Origin: Caldilineaceae bacterium
GTDB lineage: Bacteria; Chloroflexota; Anaerolineae; Caldilineales; Caldilineaceae
Reading direction: 5' to 3'
Assembly (NCBI GenBank): GCA_019637645.1
Contig: JAHBVH010000075.1
Coordinates: forward strand, 1-40,342
DNA length: 40,342 nt
In this document: positions 1 to 7,325 of the stretch, piece after piece
Layout of the letters: every line of letters begins with the position of its first letter
Position numbering within the stretch: position 1 is the first letter of the stretch
Position numbers and translations under genes: made by a program
Notes under the pieces: model-generated
Database searches by the model: none
What the model saw: only the letters and a program-made list of their open reading frames with translations
What the model was told of the DNA's origin: nothing

Positions 1-447
1 GTCAATCAAAACGGCTTGCAGATCTATACACCGCTCGCCCCTGTTTCGCAACGCACGATCACCTATGAGCAGATCAGATCTGGCTCTATCGTGCTCTCGG
101 TCGATCCGCCGGTTTATATGGACCAAATCTTGGGCTTCCTGAGCCAATTCCGGCGCAACGTGCCCGTGCCTTGGGGTGAACTGGTTGTCTATGAACCGGG
201 CAGCGGTCGTTATATTGCGCGGGCCATTGCGCTATGGCCGCGCGACAAGCTCAAAGAGATGATGGACGCGCTCACCCAACTCCAAATTGCGCAACAGCCC
301 TATCAAGGCTATAAACGGCTGCCACGGCTGCGCGATCTCCTCATTTACTATGATGTGCACGATGATGAGAATTTGGCTGATTTGGCGGATCTGCTAACGA
401 GCAATGAGCCACCACCGGCACCCAATACCGATATTGTTGAAGGGTAA
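1..447 (+). CDS. 3' part of an unrecognised protein
   Basis: The frame is open from the first base of the window to a TAA at 445-447, so this is most likely the C-terminal 148 residues of a gene that starts upstream. A TTG at 16 could serve as a start but has no ribosome binding site. The visible part is soluble: a mixed alpha/beta stretch, then an acidic tail with a short Pro-rich run (EPPPAP) near the C-terminus. There is no signal peptide or membrane segment. I do not recognise the family. A strong intrinsic terminator follows within five bases of the stop, which supports this being a real gene end. Confidence 0.6.
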   Translation, partial: VNQNGLQIYTPLAPVSQRTITYEQIRSGSIVLSVDPPVYMDQILGFLSQFRRNVPVPWGELVVYEPGSGRYIARAIALWPRDKLKEMMDALTQLQIAQQPYQGYKRLPRLRDLLIYYDVHDDENLADLADLLTSNEPPPAPNTDIVEG

Positions 448-451
448 TCAT

Positions 452-492
452 AAAGGCCCGTCCCGATTTACTAGGGACGGGCCTTTGTTTTT
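452..492 (+). terminator. intrinsic terminator
   Basis: A perfect 13-bp stem, AAAGGCCCGTCCC at 452-464 and its complement at 474-486, closes a 9-base loop and is followed by GTTTTT. It sits directly after the stop at 447. On the other strand it could also end the convergent enolase-family gene, but the T-run there is poor. Confidence 0.9.
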
Positions 493-521
493 GGCTGACC
501 AAGCACCTACGATCAGGGACT

Positions 522-1703
522 TTAGGCGGCGAGCGGTGGTGTTTGGTAGAGGACCTTGCCCTGGACGCGGATCTCTACATCAACAAGATAGGGTTGCAAG
601 GCCGCTCCATTGATCGCCATGCCCAAGCCTGGCGCAGCGGGGACATGGACCTGACCATTTGCATCGCGTTCGATATGATTTTTGGTAATGGCGAGGGCCA
701 ATGCTTTGGGTTCGACGGGATATTCACAGATCACATCCGCTTGGAGTCCGGCATAGGGTTGGAGTGAGGCGCTCAACGCAAGGTGCGAGGTAAAGGTGTG
801 GTTGACATAGGTAACCCCTTTGTTTTGCGCATAGTCCGCTACTTCTTTGGAGACGCTAATGCCACCGATCCGACCGGCGTCGATCTGCACATAGCCAATC
901 CCCGCATAGTCGATCATGTGTTGCGCCATGTAGAAATTATGGCTGCCTTCGCCGCCTGCCAACTTCACCTCTCCTGCCAGCGCGGCCAGTTGACGATAGG
1001 CATCCAGCGCCCCCGAGACAAAGGGTTCTTCGAGCCACGTGGCACGACAGGCTTTGAGCGCGGGAATGCGCTGACTGGCCGCCTCGACATTATCCTTCCA
1101 GACGGTGCCAATATCGATCAGCAAAATGCCATCGTCGCCTAACCCTTCGCGGGCGGCCATAAATTGATCCGCGTCGGCTTGGGCCGTGCTCAGCCCAATG
1201 GGCCCCCACCCAAACTTGGCGGCGCGATAGCCTAGTTCCCGCGCCCTGCGCCCCTTTTCCAACGTTTCTTGCGGAGTATCGCCAAAGAGCATCGATGCAT
1301 AGGGGGTTTTGGGGAAAACGGCTTTGTAGCCCAATAATTCATAGACCGGCGCACTCTGGCGCTTGCCCAAGAGATCCCAGAGGGCCATATCAATCCCCGA
1401 AAGGATGTGATCCGCCTGTAACAGATCCAGACTGTTGGCGCGGACAAGATCCCCAATCCGGGTAATATCTTTGATCTCATCCAGCGTCTGGCCCAAGACG
1501 GAAGCTTGTACCGGCTTACAAGCGCTGTGAGACATGGGGCAGATGAGCCCGGCAATCGAGGGCAGCGGTGCTGCTTCACATTCTCCCCATCCTTCATACC
1601 CCCCACCAGCAACCCGTACGAGCAGGGCGTCCTGACTACCATCGCCAATGTCAAGGACTTCGGGCATGGACAGGTAGAAAAAGTCAATGGCTTCAATGCG
1701 CAT
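522..1703 (-). CDS. enolase superfamily enzyme, mandelate racemase/muconate lactonizing group
   Basis: This 393-residue protein has the two-domain enolase fold: an N-terminal capping domain (about 1-125) and a barrel (about 130-360). Visible active-site residues are Lys163 in AAKFGWG, metal ligands Asp197 (LIDIG), Glu225 (WLEEP) and Glu252 (GGEGSH), and an Asp275/His307 pair (QIDAGRIGG, TSHLALS) as in mandelate racemase. Such enzymes take a proton from the carbon next to a carboxylate and either racemise the substrate or remove water. Many act on sugar acids. The exact substrate cannot be read from sequence. The ATG at 1703 has only a weak purine-rich stretch before it. The gene stands alone: a palindromic repeat element separates it from the upstream serine hydrolase gene. 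The cytoplasmic, Mg-dependent assignment is family knowledge. Confidence 0.85.
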   Translation of the reverse strand: MRIEAIDFFYLSMPEVLDIGDGSQDALLVRVAGGGYEGWGECEAAPLPSIAGLICPMSHSACKPVQASVLGQTLDEIKDITRIGDLVRANSLDLLQADHILSGIDMALWDLLGKRQSAPVYELLGYKAVFPKTPYASMLFGDTPQETLEKGRRARELGYRAAKFGWGPIGLSTAQADADQFMAAREGLGDDGILLIDIGTVWKDNVEAASQRIPALKACRATWLEEPFVSGALDAYRQLAALAGEVKLAGGEGSHNFYMAQHMIDYAGIGYVQIDAGRIGGISVSKEVADYAQNKGVTYVNHTFTSHLALSASLQPYAGLQADVICEYPVEPKALALAITKNHIERDANGQVHVPAAPGLGMAINGAALQPYLVDVEIRVQGKVLYQTPPLAA

Positions 1704-1751
1704 ATTCTTTACTCATTTTCTGCTTCTATCAGTTGATAAAAATTAATATAG

Positions 1752-1838
1752 TTAGAAGTTACGCACTTGGGCCAGACCTGACAGGTTTAACAAACCTGTC
1801 AGGTCTCTGGTCACGCTGCTCAACCGCGTAACTTCTAA
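1752..1838. repeat. nested palindromic element, MITE-like
   Basis: An outer 13-bp inverted repeat (TTAGAAGTTACGC at 1752-1764, complement at 1826-1838) encloses an inner perfect hairpin: AGACCTGACAGGTTT at 1774-1788, a 3-base loop, and the complement at 1792-1806. The inner hairpin recurs at 9727-9759. It lies between two minus-strand genes. It may be a small non-autonomous mobile element or a REP-type repeat. No transposase is visible. Confidence 0.75.
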
Positions 1839-1902
1839 TAGTATCTTTTGCTTGAATCAAAGCGGGGCGCTTTGGTAAAACGACTACGAAAGGGGAATCA
1901 GC

Positions 1903-3030
1903 CTATCGTGCTAGGGACTGGACAATGGCTTGATGAATCGCGACGCGCAGGGGGCCGATCTGCCGATTGACTCGCCCGTAGTAGACTTCGTTGGTTAAAC
2001 AGGCCACCACCAAGGCGCGGGTTGGATCTATCCATAAGGACGTACCCGTAAACCCGGTATGGCCAAAGGCTTGTTGGCTAAAGGGGTTGCTGCTCGCTTC
2101 CGGATCGGGTGACCAAAGGAGAAAGCCCAAGCCACGGCGGAGCGGCCCGGCTTCGATTTGAACCTGACGCATGGCCGCGACTGTCGCTGGTTGCAAAAGG
2201 GGAGCACCCCCATCCAGAAAACAGTGACCAAAGCGGGCAACCTCCGCTGCTGTGCTGAAAAGCCCTGCATGACCAGAGACGCCGCCCAACTTGGCCGCGT
2301 TTTCATCATGAACTTCGGCCACCACCCGCCGCCCGCGCCACTGACATTGTTCGGTTGGGGCAACTTGGGTTGGATCACAGGTTGCCGTGCCCACAGGCAA
2401 GTAGCGGGTCTGTCTGAGCCCGAGTGGCTGTAAGATCAAAGCCGTGACGGCATCTGCCAATGATTGGCCTGTCAACGTTTCGACGGCCATGCCCAGCAAG
2501 ATCAGGCCAATGTCGCTGTAGACAACTTGCGTGCCAATGGGGTAGGCGAAAAAGGTGCTCAGCGCCATGGCTTGAGCCGCCGCGCGATCGGTTTGCTGAA
2601 AGAGGGGCCGCCAAGCGGGTAGACCCGCGGTATGCGTAAGCAACTGGCGAAAGGTTACCTGTCCCGCATCGACCGCTGTGGTGGCATCGCTGATCCGCAC
2701 CATTTCTCCCCAATGCAGGGGATCTTCGTAGGCAGCAATCGGACGTTCGCCACCAAAGGCCGGAAGCACGGTAACGACCGGTTGGTCGAGTGCTACCTGC
2801 CCGGCCTCGACAAGGCGCATAAAGCTGGTTGCCACAAAAAGTTTGGTCACCGAGGCCAGATCGAACAAGGTGGTTGGTGTGGTTGCCTGCCGTTGCTCTG
2901 CAGGATCAAGCCAGCCATAAGCGCCTGCAAAGATCACTTGACCTTCCTGCTGAATGACCACCTGCGCCGCGGGGCAGAGCCGTGGCACTGCAGCGGTGAG
3001 CAACTGCTCAAGCCGAGTAAAATCGTTCAC
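1903..3030 (-). CDS. serine hydrolase, class C beta-lactamase / penicillin-binding protein-like family
   Basis: The 375-residue protein carries the family catalytic set: Ser60-x-x-Lys63 in SVTK, Tyr171-Ser-Asp173 as the Tyr-x-Asn counterpart, and His324-Thr-Gly326 in FGHTG. It also has the GGVSGHAGLFST block typical of the esterase-like S12 hydrolases. No signal peptide is visible, so it is probably cytoplasmic and more likely an esterase, peptidase or amidase than a resistance enzyme. The start is GTG at 3028-3030, chosen because AAAGGAAA lies six bases before it. It lies 110 bases after gnd on the same strand, with a strong hairpin between them, so cotranscription is uncertain. The substrate is unknown. 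Confidence 0.88.
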   Translation of the reverse strand: MNDFTRLEQLLTAAVPRLCPAAQVVIQQEGQVIFAGAYGWLDPAEQRQATTPTTLFDLASVTKLFVATSFMRLVEAGQVALDQPVVTVLPAFGGERPIAAYEDPLHWGEMVRISDATTAVDAGQVTFRQLLTHTAGLPAWRPLFQQTDRAAAQAMALSTFFAYPIGTQVVYSDIGLILLGMAVETLTGQSLADAVTALILQPLGLRQTRYLPVGTATCDPTQVAPTEQCQWRGRRVVAEVHDENAAKLGGVSGHAGLFSTAAEVARFGHCFLDGGAPLLQPATVAAMRQVQIEAGPLRRGLGFLLWSPDPEASSNPFSQQAFGHTGFTGTSLWIDPTRALVVACLTNEVYYGRVNRQIGPLRVAIHQAIVQSLAR

Positions 3031-3068
3031 GCGATATTTCCTTTAGGCGCCATGCTGCCTGGGAATCA

Positions 3069-3117
3069 GCTGAGCAGGATCAATTGTTCAATTGACGAGC
3101 AATTGATCCTGCTCAGC
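3069..3117. repeat. 18-bp-arm hairpin between gnd and the serine hydrolase gene
   Basis: GCTGAGCAGGATCAATTG at 3069-3086 is perfectly complementary to 3100-3117, with a 13-base loop. No T-run follows on the transcribed minus strand, so it is not a standard terminator. It may protect the gnd mRNA end or be an extragenic palindrome. Confidence 0.75.
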
Positions 3118-3140
3118 GGTCAAGGGTTTATGCTATGGGA

Positions 3141-4553
3141 TCATTCCCATTGGGAATGGAAAATACCAGGCTTGTCCACGCGCTCATAGGTGTGTGCGCC
3201 AAAGAAATCTCGTTGCGCCTGGATCAGATTCGCGGGGAGGCGTTCGCTGCGGTAGCTATCATAGTAGGCGAGGCTGATGCTAATGGCTGGCACCGGAATC
3301 CCCAACCCAACCGCCGTTTGGACCACATGGCGCCACGCGGGGAGGCGCTCGCGCACGGCTTGGCCTAGCGCGTCATCCAAGAGCAAGTTGGCTAGCGCTG
3401 GATTGCGGGTGAAGGCTTCGGTGATCCGGTTGAGGAAGCGGGCACGGATGATACAGCCTGCGCGCCAGATGGCGGCCACTTCCCCGAGGTGGAGATCGTA
3501 TTTGTATTCTTCGCTGGCCATGCGTAGCAACGCCATCCCTTGGGCATAGGCGCTGATCTTGCTCGCATAGAGCGCTTGGCGCACTGCATCGATCAACGCG
3601 GCTTTATCACCCTGGTAGCGGCTCTCTTCCGGCCCGGGCAAGACCTTGGCCGCCGCAACCCGTTCGTCCTTGAGCGCGGAAATAATCCGACCAACGACCG
3701 CACTATTAATCGTGGGAATGGGCGCACCAAGGTTAAAGGCATCCTGGCTGGTCCACTTCCCGGTGCCCTTCTGTTGCGCCTTGTCCAAGACCAAATTGAC
3801 CAACGGCTGGCCGGTCTCTTCATCAACGCGTTGGAAAATCTTGGCGGTAATTTCAATCAGGTAGCTGTCCAGCTCACCGCGATTCCAATCGGCAAAAATT
3901 TCGGCCAATTCAGCGGGTTGTAACCCTAGGGCGCGTTGCAGAATATCATAGGCTTCGGCAATGAGCTGCATATCGCCATATTCAATGCCATTATGGACCA
4001 TCTTGACATAATGACCAGCCCCGCGGGGACCAATGTGGACGACACAAGGCTTGCCATCTTCGGGTGCTTTGGCGGCAATGGCTTCTAGGATTGGCTTGAC
4101 CATTTCCCACGATTCTGGCGTGCCGCCCGGCATAATGCTGGGGCCCCACAGCGCGCCTTCTTCGCCACCGCTAACGCCGACGCCCATAAAGTGGAGCCCG
4201 CGCGCGGCTAACGCTTCGCTACGGCGTTCGGTATCGGGGAAGTAGCTGTTGCCACCGTCAATGACAATATCGCCTTCGTCCAGCAGCGGAACAATCGCAT
4301 CGATCACGGCGTCTACGGGAGCACCGGCTTTGACCATAATAATGAATTTGCGCGGTCGTTCGAGGCTTTGGACAAATTCTTCCAAGGTCTTCGTCGGCAC
4401 GAGCTTCTTGCCGGGGTGCGCATCGATAAATTCTTCCATGGTGGCGGTGGTACGGTTGTAGACGGCGACGGTGTACCCATTGCGCTCCATGTTAAGCACC
4501 AGATTTTGCCCCATCACGGCAAGCCCGATGAGACCGATATTCGCTGTTGGCAT
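3141..4553 (-). CDS. gnd: 6-phosphogluconate dehydrogenase, decarboxylating
   Basis: This cytoplasmic enzyme of the oxidative pentose phosphate pathway turns 6-phosphogluconate and NADP into ribulose 5-phosphate, CO2 and NADPH. The 470-residue length matches the long, dimeric form. Visible are the nucleotide-binding GLAVMG (10-15), the signature GVSGGEEGA (126-134), and the catalytic region [15 protein letters not shown] with Lys184, Asn188 and Glu191. The frame is open to 4610, but the start is placed at the ATG at 4553 because GGAG lies just upstream and the family begins with this Rossmann strand. It follows the CHAT gene by about 140 bases, with an 8-bp hairpin (4630-4660) in the gap, so it may have its own promoter. 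Confidence 0.97.
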   Translation of the reverse strand: MPTANIGLIGLAVMGQNLVLNMERNGYTVAVYNRTTATMEEFIDAHPGKKLVPTKTLEEFVQSLERPRKFIIMVKAGAPVDAVIDAIVPLLDEGDIVIDGGNSYFPDTERRSEALAARGLHFMGVGVSGGEEGALWGPSIMPGGTPESWEMVKPILEAIAAKAPEDGKPCVVHIGPRGAGHYVKMVHNGIEYGDMQLIAEAYDILQRALGLQPAELAEIFADWNRGELDSYLIEITAKIFQRVDEETGQPLVNLVLDKAQQKGTGKWTSQDAFNLGAPIPTINSAVVGRIISALKDERVAAAKVLPGPEESRYQGDKAALIDAVRQALYASKISAYAQGMALLRMASEEYKYDLHLGEVAAIWRAGCIIRARFLNRITEAFTRNPALANLLLDDALGQAVRERLPAWRHVVQTAVGLGIPVPAISISLAYYDSYRSERLPANLIQAQRDFFGAHTYERVDKPGIFHSQWE

Positions 4554-4629
4554 GATGAACTCCTTTGGGATAGTAATATGGTGACCAAAAATCATCGCAC
4601 AGACGTACAAAGGTTGGCCTGTTATGGCC

Positions 4630-4660
4630 GCGCAGACAGCTTTTCAGAACCGGTCTGCGC
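4630..4660. repeat. short hairpin in the gnd leader
   Basis: GCGCAGAC at 4630-4637 pairs with 4653-4660 around a 15-base loop, between the CHAT gene stop and the gnd start. No T-run follows. It could be a leader structure or have no function. Confidence 0.4.
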
Positions 4661-4695
4661 TAGCTTTTCATCCGTCCTAGCTCAAGTACAATTCC

Positions 4696-5883
4696 CTACG
4701 CTTCGCTCCGTTTGCCGAAGCTAGGCCAAAACCGTGTACGCTGTGGTGCTGCCCTGGGGGCCTTTTCGTCGATGACACTCTCTTTGCGGATGGGGGTGAA
4801 GAGTTGACCTTCGGGCGCGCGCATAAATAAGGCTGGCAACCCCCAGGCTGGATCATGGCCCTCTTCGAGGAGGGCGCGCCGACTCTCGTTCATGGCCAGA
4901 TCCACGGGCATAAAGTCGGCAATCTGCGCATAGAAATTCTGGGCAAAGGTTGCCGTCGCTCTTTGGTTGAGCCCCGAGTGGGTGGCAACGACAGCGGGCA
5001 GGCCGCGCCGTACCAACTGCGCGGCAATGTTCAAATAGGGATTGGTCGTCGGTGTGCGGACGGCATCGCACGCCGTCAACGCCACGAGGCGTAGGGGGAA
5101 ATGGTCGCGCAGCAACGCGCCGAGATGCTCGCCATTGACGGGCCGACCACGCCCCACTTCGTCTTCAAAAATGAGGGAACCTTCGCCGGTAAATTCATTG
5201 GTACTGCCATGACCGATAAAGTGGAGGATGTGGCATTCTTTCTGTCGTAGCCGTCGTTGTAGATCAAACAAGGTGGGTTTTTGTAGCCGTTCAATGACCA
5301 ATTTGTCGGCCAGTGCTAAATGATCTAAGTGGTCGAGAATATTTAGCCAAGCGCGGGTATGATCAAAAACAGGATAACCGCCTGGGCTGGGGCTAACAAC
5401 CAACATGCGCAAGGGCGGTTCAACTTTGAACGGTAGAATCTGATGCATGAAATTCGTGTAGCGAGAGAAGAATGATTGGCGCGAAAGCACAACAAATTCC
5501 TTACGTACTGGATCAAAGAGATATTCCCATGGTAGCATCGCCAGCTCCGGTGCATGGTTGATCTGTAACCGTAGGCGTAGACGCGCCCGTTCTTGGTAGG
5601 CAAATCGATAATTGCTCTGGATCATGCTCCCCAGTGGGCCAGGAAAGAGGGCTCGGAAGAGCCGTTCACCCCACTCGAGGAGATCGAGGGTCGCGCGCTC
5701 CTGGGATTGGTCATGGATTTCCCCGGTTGCCAGAAAACGATGAAGCCGCTCCAATTCGGCAGCTGTATAGGGGGGATGAAACTGCGCCACGCCATCCCCC
5801 GTGGGTGAATTGATGATCCGAACAAAATAACCATCTTCGGTATGGTCAATGGCAACATTGACCGCTAAATCAGTCGTCTGCAT
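4696..5883 (-). CDS. stand-alone CHAT-domain protein (caspase-like protease fold)
   Basis: This 395-residue protein has a CHAT domain at about residues 155-355 with both expected catalytic residues: His225 in HFIGHG and Cys272 in LTACDA. CHAT is a caspase-HetF-associated peptidase domain of clan CD. The N-terminal 150 residues form a conserved alpha/beta module with PWEYLFDP, often seen before bacterial CHAT domains. There are no TPR or other sensor repeats. The C-terminal 30 residues are basic and look disordered. The neighbours (6-phosphogluconate dehydrogenase, an epimerase) show no gasdermin, Csx29-like or other recognised partner, so its trigger and target are unknown. No Shine-Dalgarno precedes the ATG at 5881-5883; a TAAAAT box ends six bases before it, hinting at a leaderless message. 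Catalytic activity is inferred from the His/Cys pair only. Confidence 0.87.
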   Translation of the reverse strand: MQTTDLAVNVAIDHTEDGYFVRIINSPTGDGVAQFHPPYTAAELERLHRFLATGEIHDQSQERATLDLLEWGERLFRALFPGPLGSMIQSNYRFAYQERARLRLRLQINHAPELAMLPWEYLFDPVRKEFVVLSRQSFFSRYTNFMHQILPFKVEPPLRMLVVSPSPGGYPVFDHTRAWLNILDHLDHLALADKLVIERLQKPTLFDLQRRLRQKECHILHFIGHGSTNEFTGEGSLIFEDEVGRGRPVNGEHLGALLRDHFPLRLVALTACDAVRTPTTNPYLNIAAQLVRRGLPAVVATHSGLNQRATATFAQNFYAQIADFMPVDLAMNESRRALLEEGHDPAWGLPALFMRAPEGQLFTPIRKESVIDEKAPRAAPQRTRFWPSFGKRSEA

Positions 5884-6245
5884 ACAGCTATTTTATCATC
5901 TTCAGTTCATCTTATACTAACCTCAGCCTTGTACAGTTGGTGATACGCCGCTCTGAAAGAAATTCACAGCCACGGTGATGCGCCCCCTGCGCTTTTGTGA
6001 ATCGCCAAGCTACCTGACTGCCCTCTGGGGAAATCTCCAGTTTGCGTGGGGCTTATTGGGGTTGTAAAGTCCCTCTATGTATAATAGGGATCGGGTAGCG
6101 CATTACTGGAAACTTACATTTTTACCCGTATGCTACTGTGGTTGGTCAGCCATCAATATGATACGAACACGCGACGCATCGCGCATGCATCGGTGTCCGC
6201 AAGGGTTTCCTTTGCTTGAGGAACCAAGGAAGTGACAAATACCCT
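5884..6245. other. intergenic region between divergent CHAT and epimerase genes
   Basis: No gene was found here. It holds the probable promoters of both neighbours. A 7-bp inverted repeat, ATTCACA at 5962-5968 and TGTGAAT at 5996-6002, may be an operator or chance. Short minus-strand frames in it look like noise. Confidence 0.5.
6056..6085 (+). promoter_or_regulatory. possible promoter for the epimerase gene
   Basis: A perfect TATAAT at 6080-6085 is preceded, with an 18-base spacer, by the weak -35 TTGGGG at 6056-6061. This would give a leader of about 150 bases before the ATG at 6246. Confidence 0.45.
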
Positions 6246-7232
6246 ATGAATGTATTAATTACCGGTGGTGCGGGCTTTATTGGGAGCCATCTCACCACGC
6301 GCCTGCTGGCACGGGGCGATCGGGTGGCAATCTTGGATAACTTGGCCACTGGCAATTATGAGAATATTGCCCCCTTTGTGGGCAAGCCTGGCTTTTCTTT
6401 TGCCATTGATACCTTGAGCAACGCCTTAGTGGTGGACCGGCTGGCTAGCCAAGCGGATGCGATTGTGCATTTGGCGGCGGCTGTGGGTGTGCAACTGGTG
6501 GTGGAGCGGCCAACTGAAACGATTGAGACCAATGTGCTGGGGACGCATGCGGTGTTAAACGCGGCGCGGCGTTATCGCTGCCGCACCTTGATCGCGAGCA
6601 CGAGCGAAGTCTATGGCAAAGGGGTACGCATTCCTTTTAGCGAAGAAGATGATCTGTTGCTCGGAACCTCTAGCCGTAGCCGTTGGTCCTACGCGGCCAG
6701 CAAATTGCTGGATGAGTTCTTAGGGTTAGCGGCCCATCGCGAACATGGTCTACCCGTTACGATTATGCGCTTTTTTAATACCGTTGGGCCCGGCCAAACC
6801 GGTCGCTATGGTATGGTCGTGCCGCGCTTTGTGCGCCAAGCGTTGCGCCATGAAGATCTCAGTGTCTATGGTGATGGCGAGCAGAGCCGTTGTTTCTGCC
6901 ATGTGGCCGATACGGTTCGTGCCTTGATCGCCCTCTTGGATCAACCAGCGCTTACGGCTGGCGAAATCTATAACATTGGCAGCAATGAAGAAGTAACGAT
7001 CAATACGCTAGCCAAGGCTGTCATTGCACATGCCGACACGTCCGCAGCCATTCGCTATATTCCGTATAGCGATGCCTATGCCCCTGGTTTTGAAGATATG
7101 CGCCGCCGGGTGCCCGATACCAGCAAAATCCGCCAAGCGGTGGGGTGGACGCCCGAATATCGGCTTGACCAAATTCTGACCGATGTCATCGATTTTGAAA
7201 GAATGCGTCTCGCTATCGAAAAGAAAAAGTAG
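6246..7232 (+). CDS. NAD-dependent sugar-nucleotide epimerase/dehydratase (extended SDR)
   Basis: The 328-residue protein is an extended short-chain dehydrogenase of the UDP-glucose 4-epimerase / UDP-glucuronate decarboxylase type. It has the NAD motif GGAGFIG (7-13), catalytic Ser/Thr in IASTSEVYG (118-120) and Tyr149-x-x-x-Lys153 in SYAASK. Further blocks are MRFFNTVGPGQ, VYGDGEQSRCF and YNIGSNEE. Such enzymes remodel nucleotide-activated sugars for polysaccharide or glycoconjugate synthesis in the cytoplasm. The precise sugar cannot be read. The ATG at 6246 is chosen because it begins the first Rossmann strand. An AAGGAAG lies rather far upstream (13 bases), so a start further upstream is not excluded. 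The UDP-glucose dehydrogenase at 18757 may share its pathway, which is an inference. Confidence 0.9.
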   Translation: MNVLITGGAGFIGSHLTTRLLARGDRVAILDNLATGNYENIAPFVGKPGFSFAIDTLSNALVVDRLASQADAIVHLAAAVGVQLVVERPTETIETNVLGTHAVLNAARRYRCRTLIASTSEVYGKGVRIPFSEEDDLLLGTSSRSRWSYAASKLLDEFLGLAAHREHGLPVTIMRFFNTVGPGQTGRYGMVVPRFVRQALRHEDLSVYGDGEQSRCFCHVADTVRALIALLDQPALTAGEIYNIGSNEEVTINTLAKAVIAHADTSAAIRYIPYSDAYAPGFEDMRRRVPDTSKIRQAVGWTPEYRLDQILTDVIDFERMRLAIEKKK

Positions 7233-7325
7233 AAAAACACTTACTACCACTTACTACACAGGATGCTGTCCGCTCTCACTACCGTGCTGGAACTGGATCA
7301 AACAACGTTTTTTAGGAAAGTCAAC

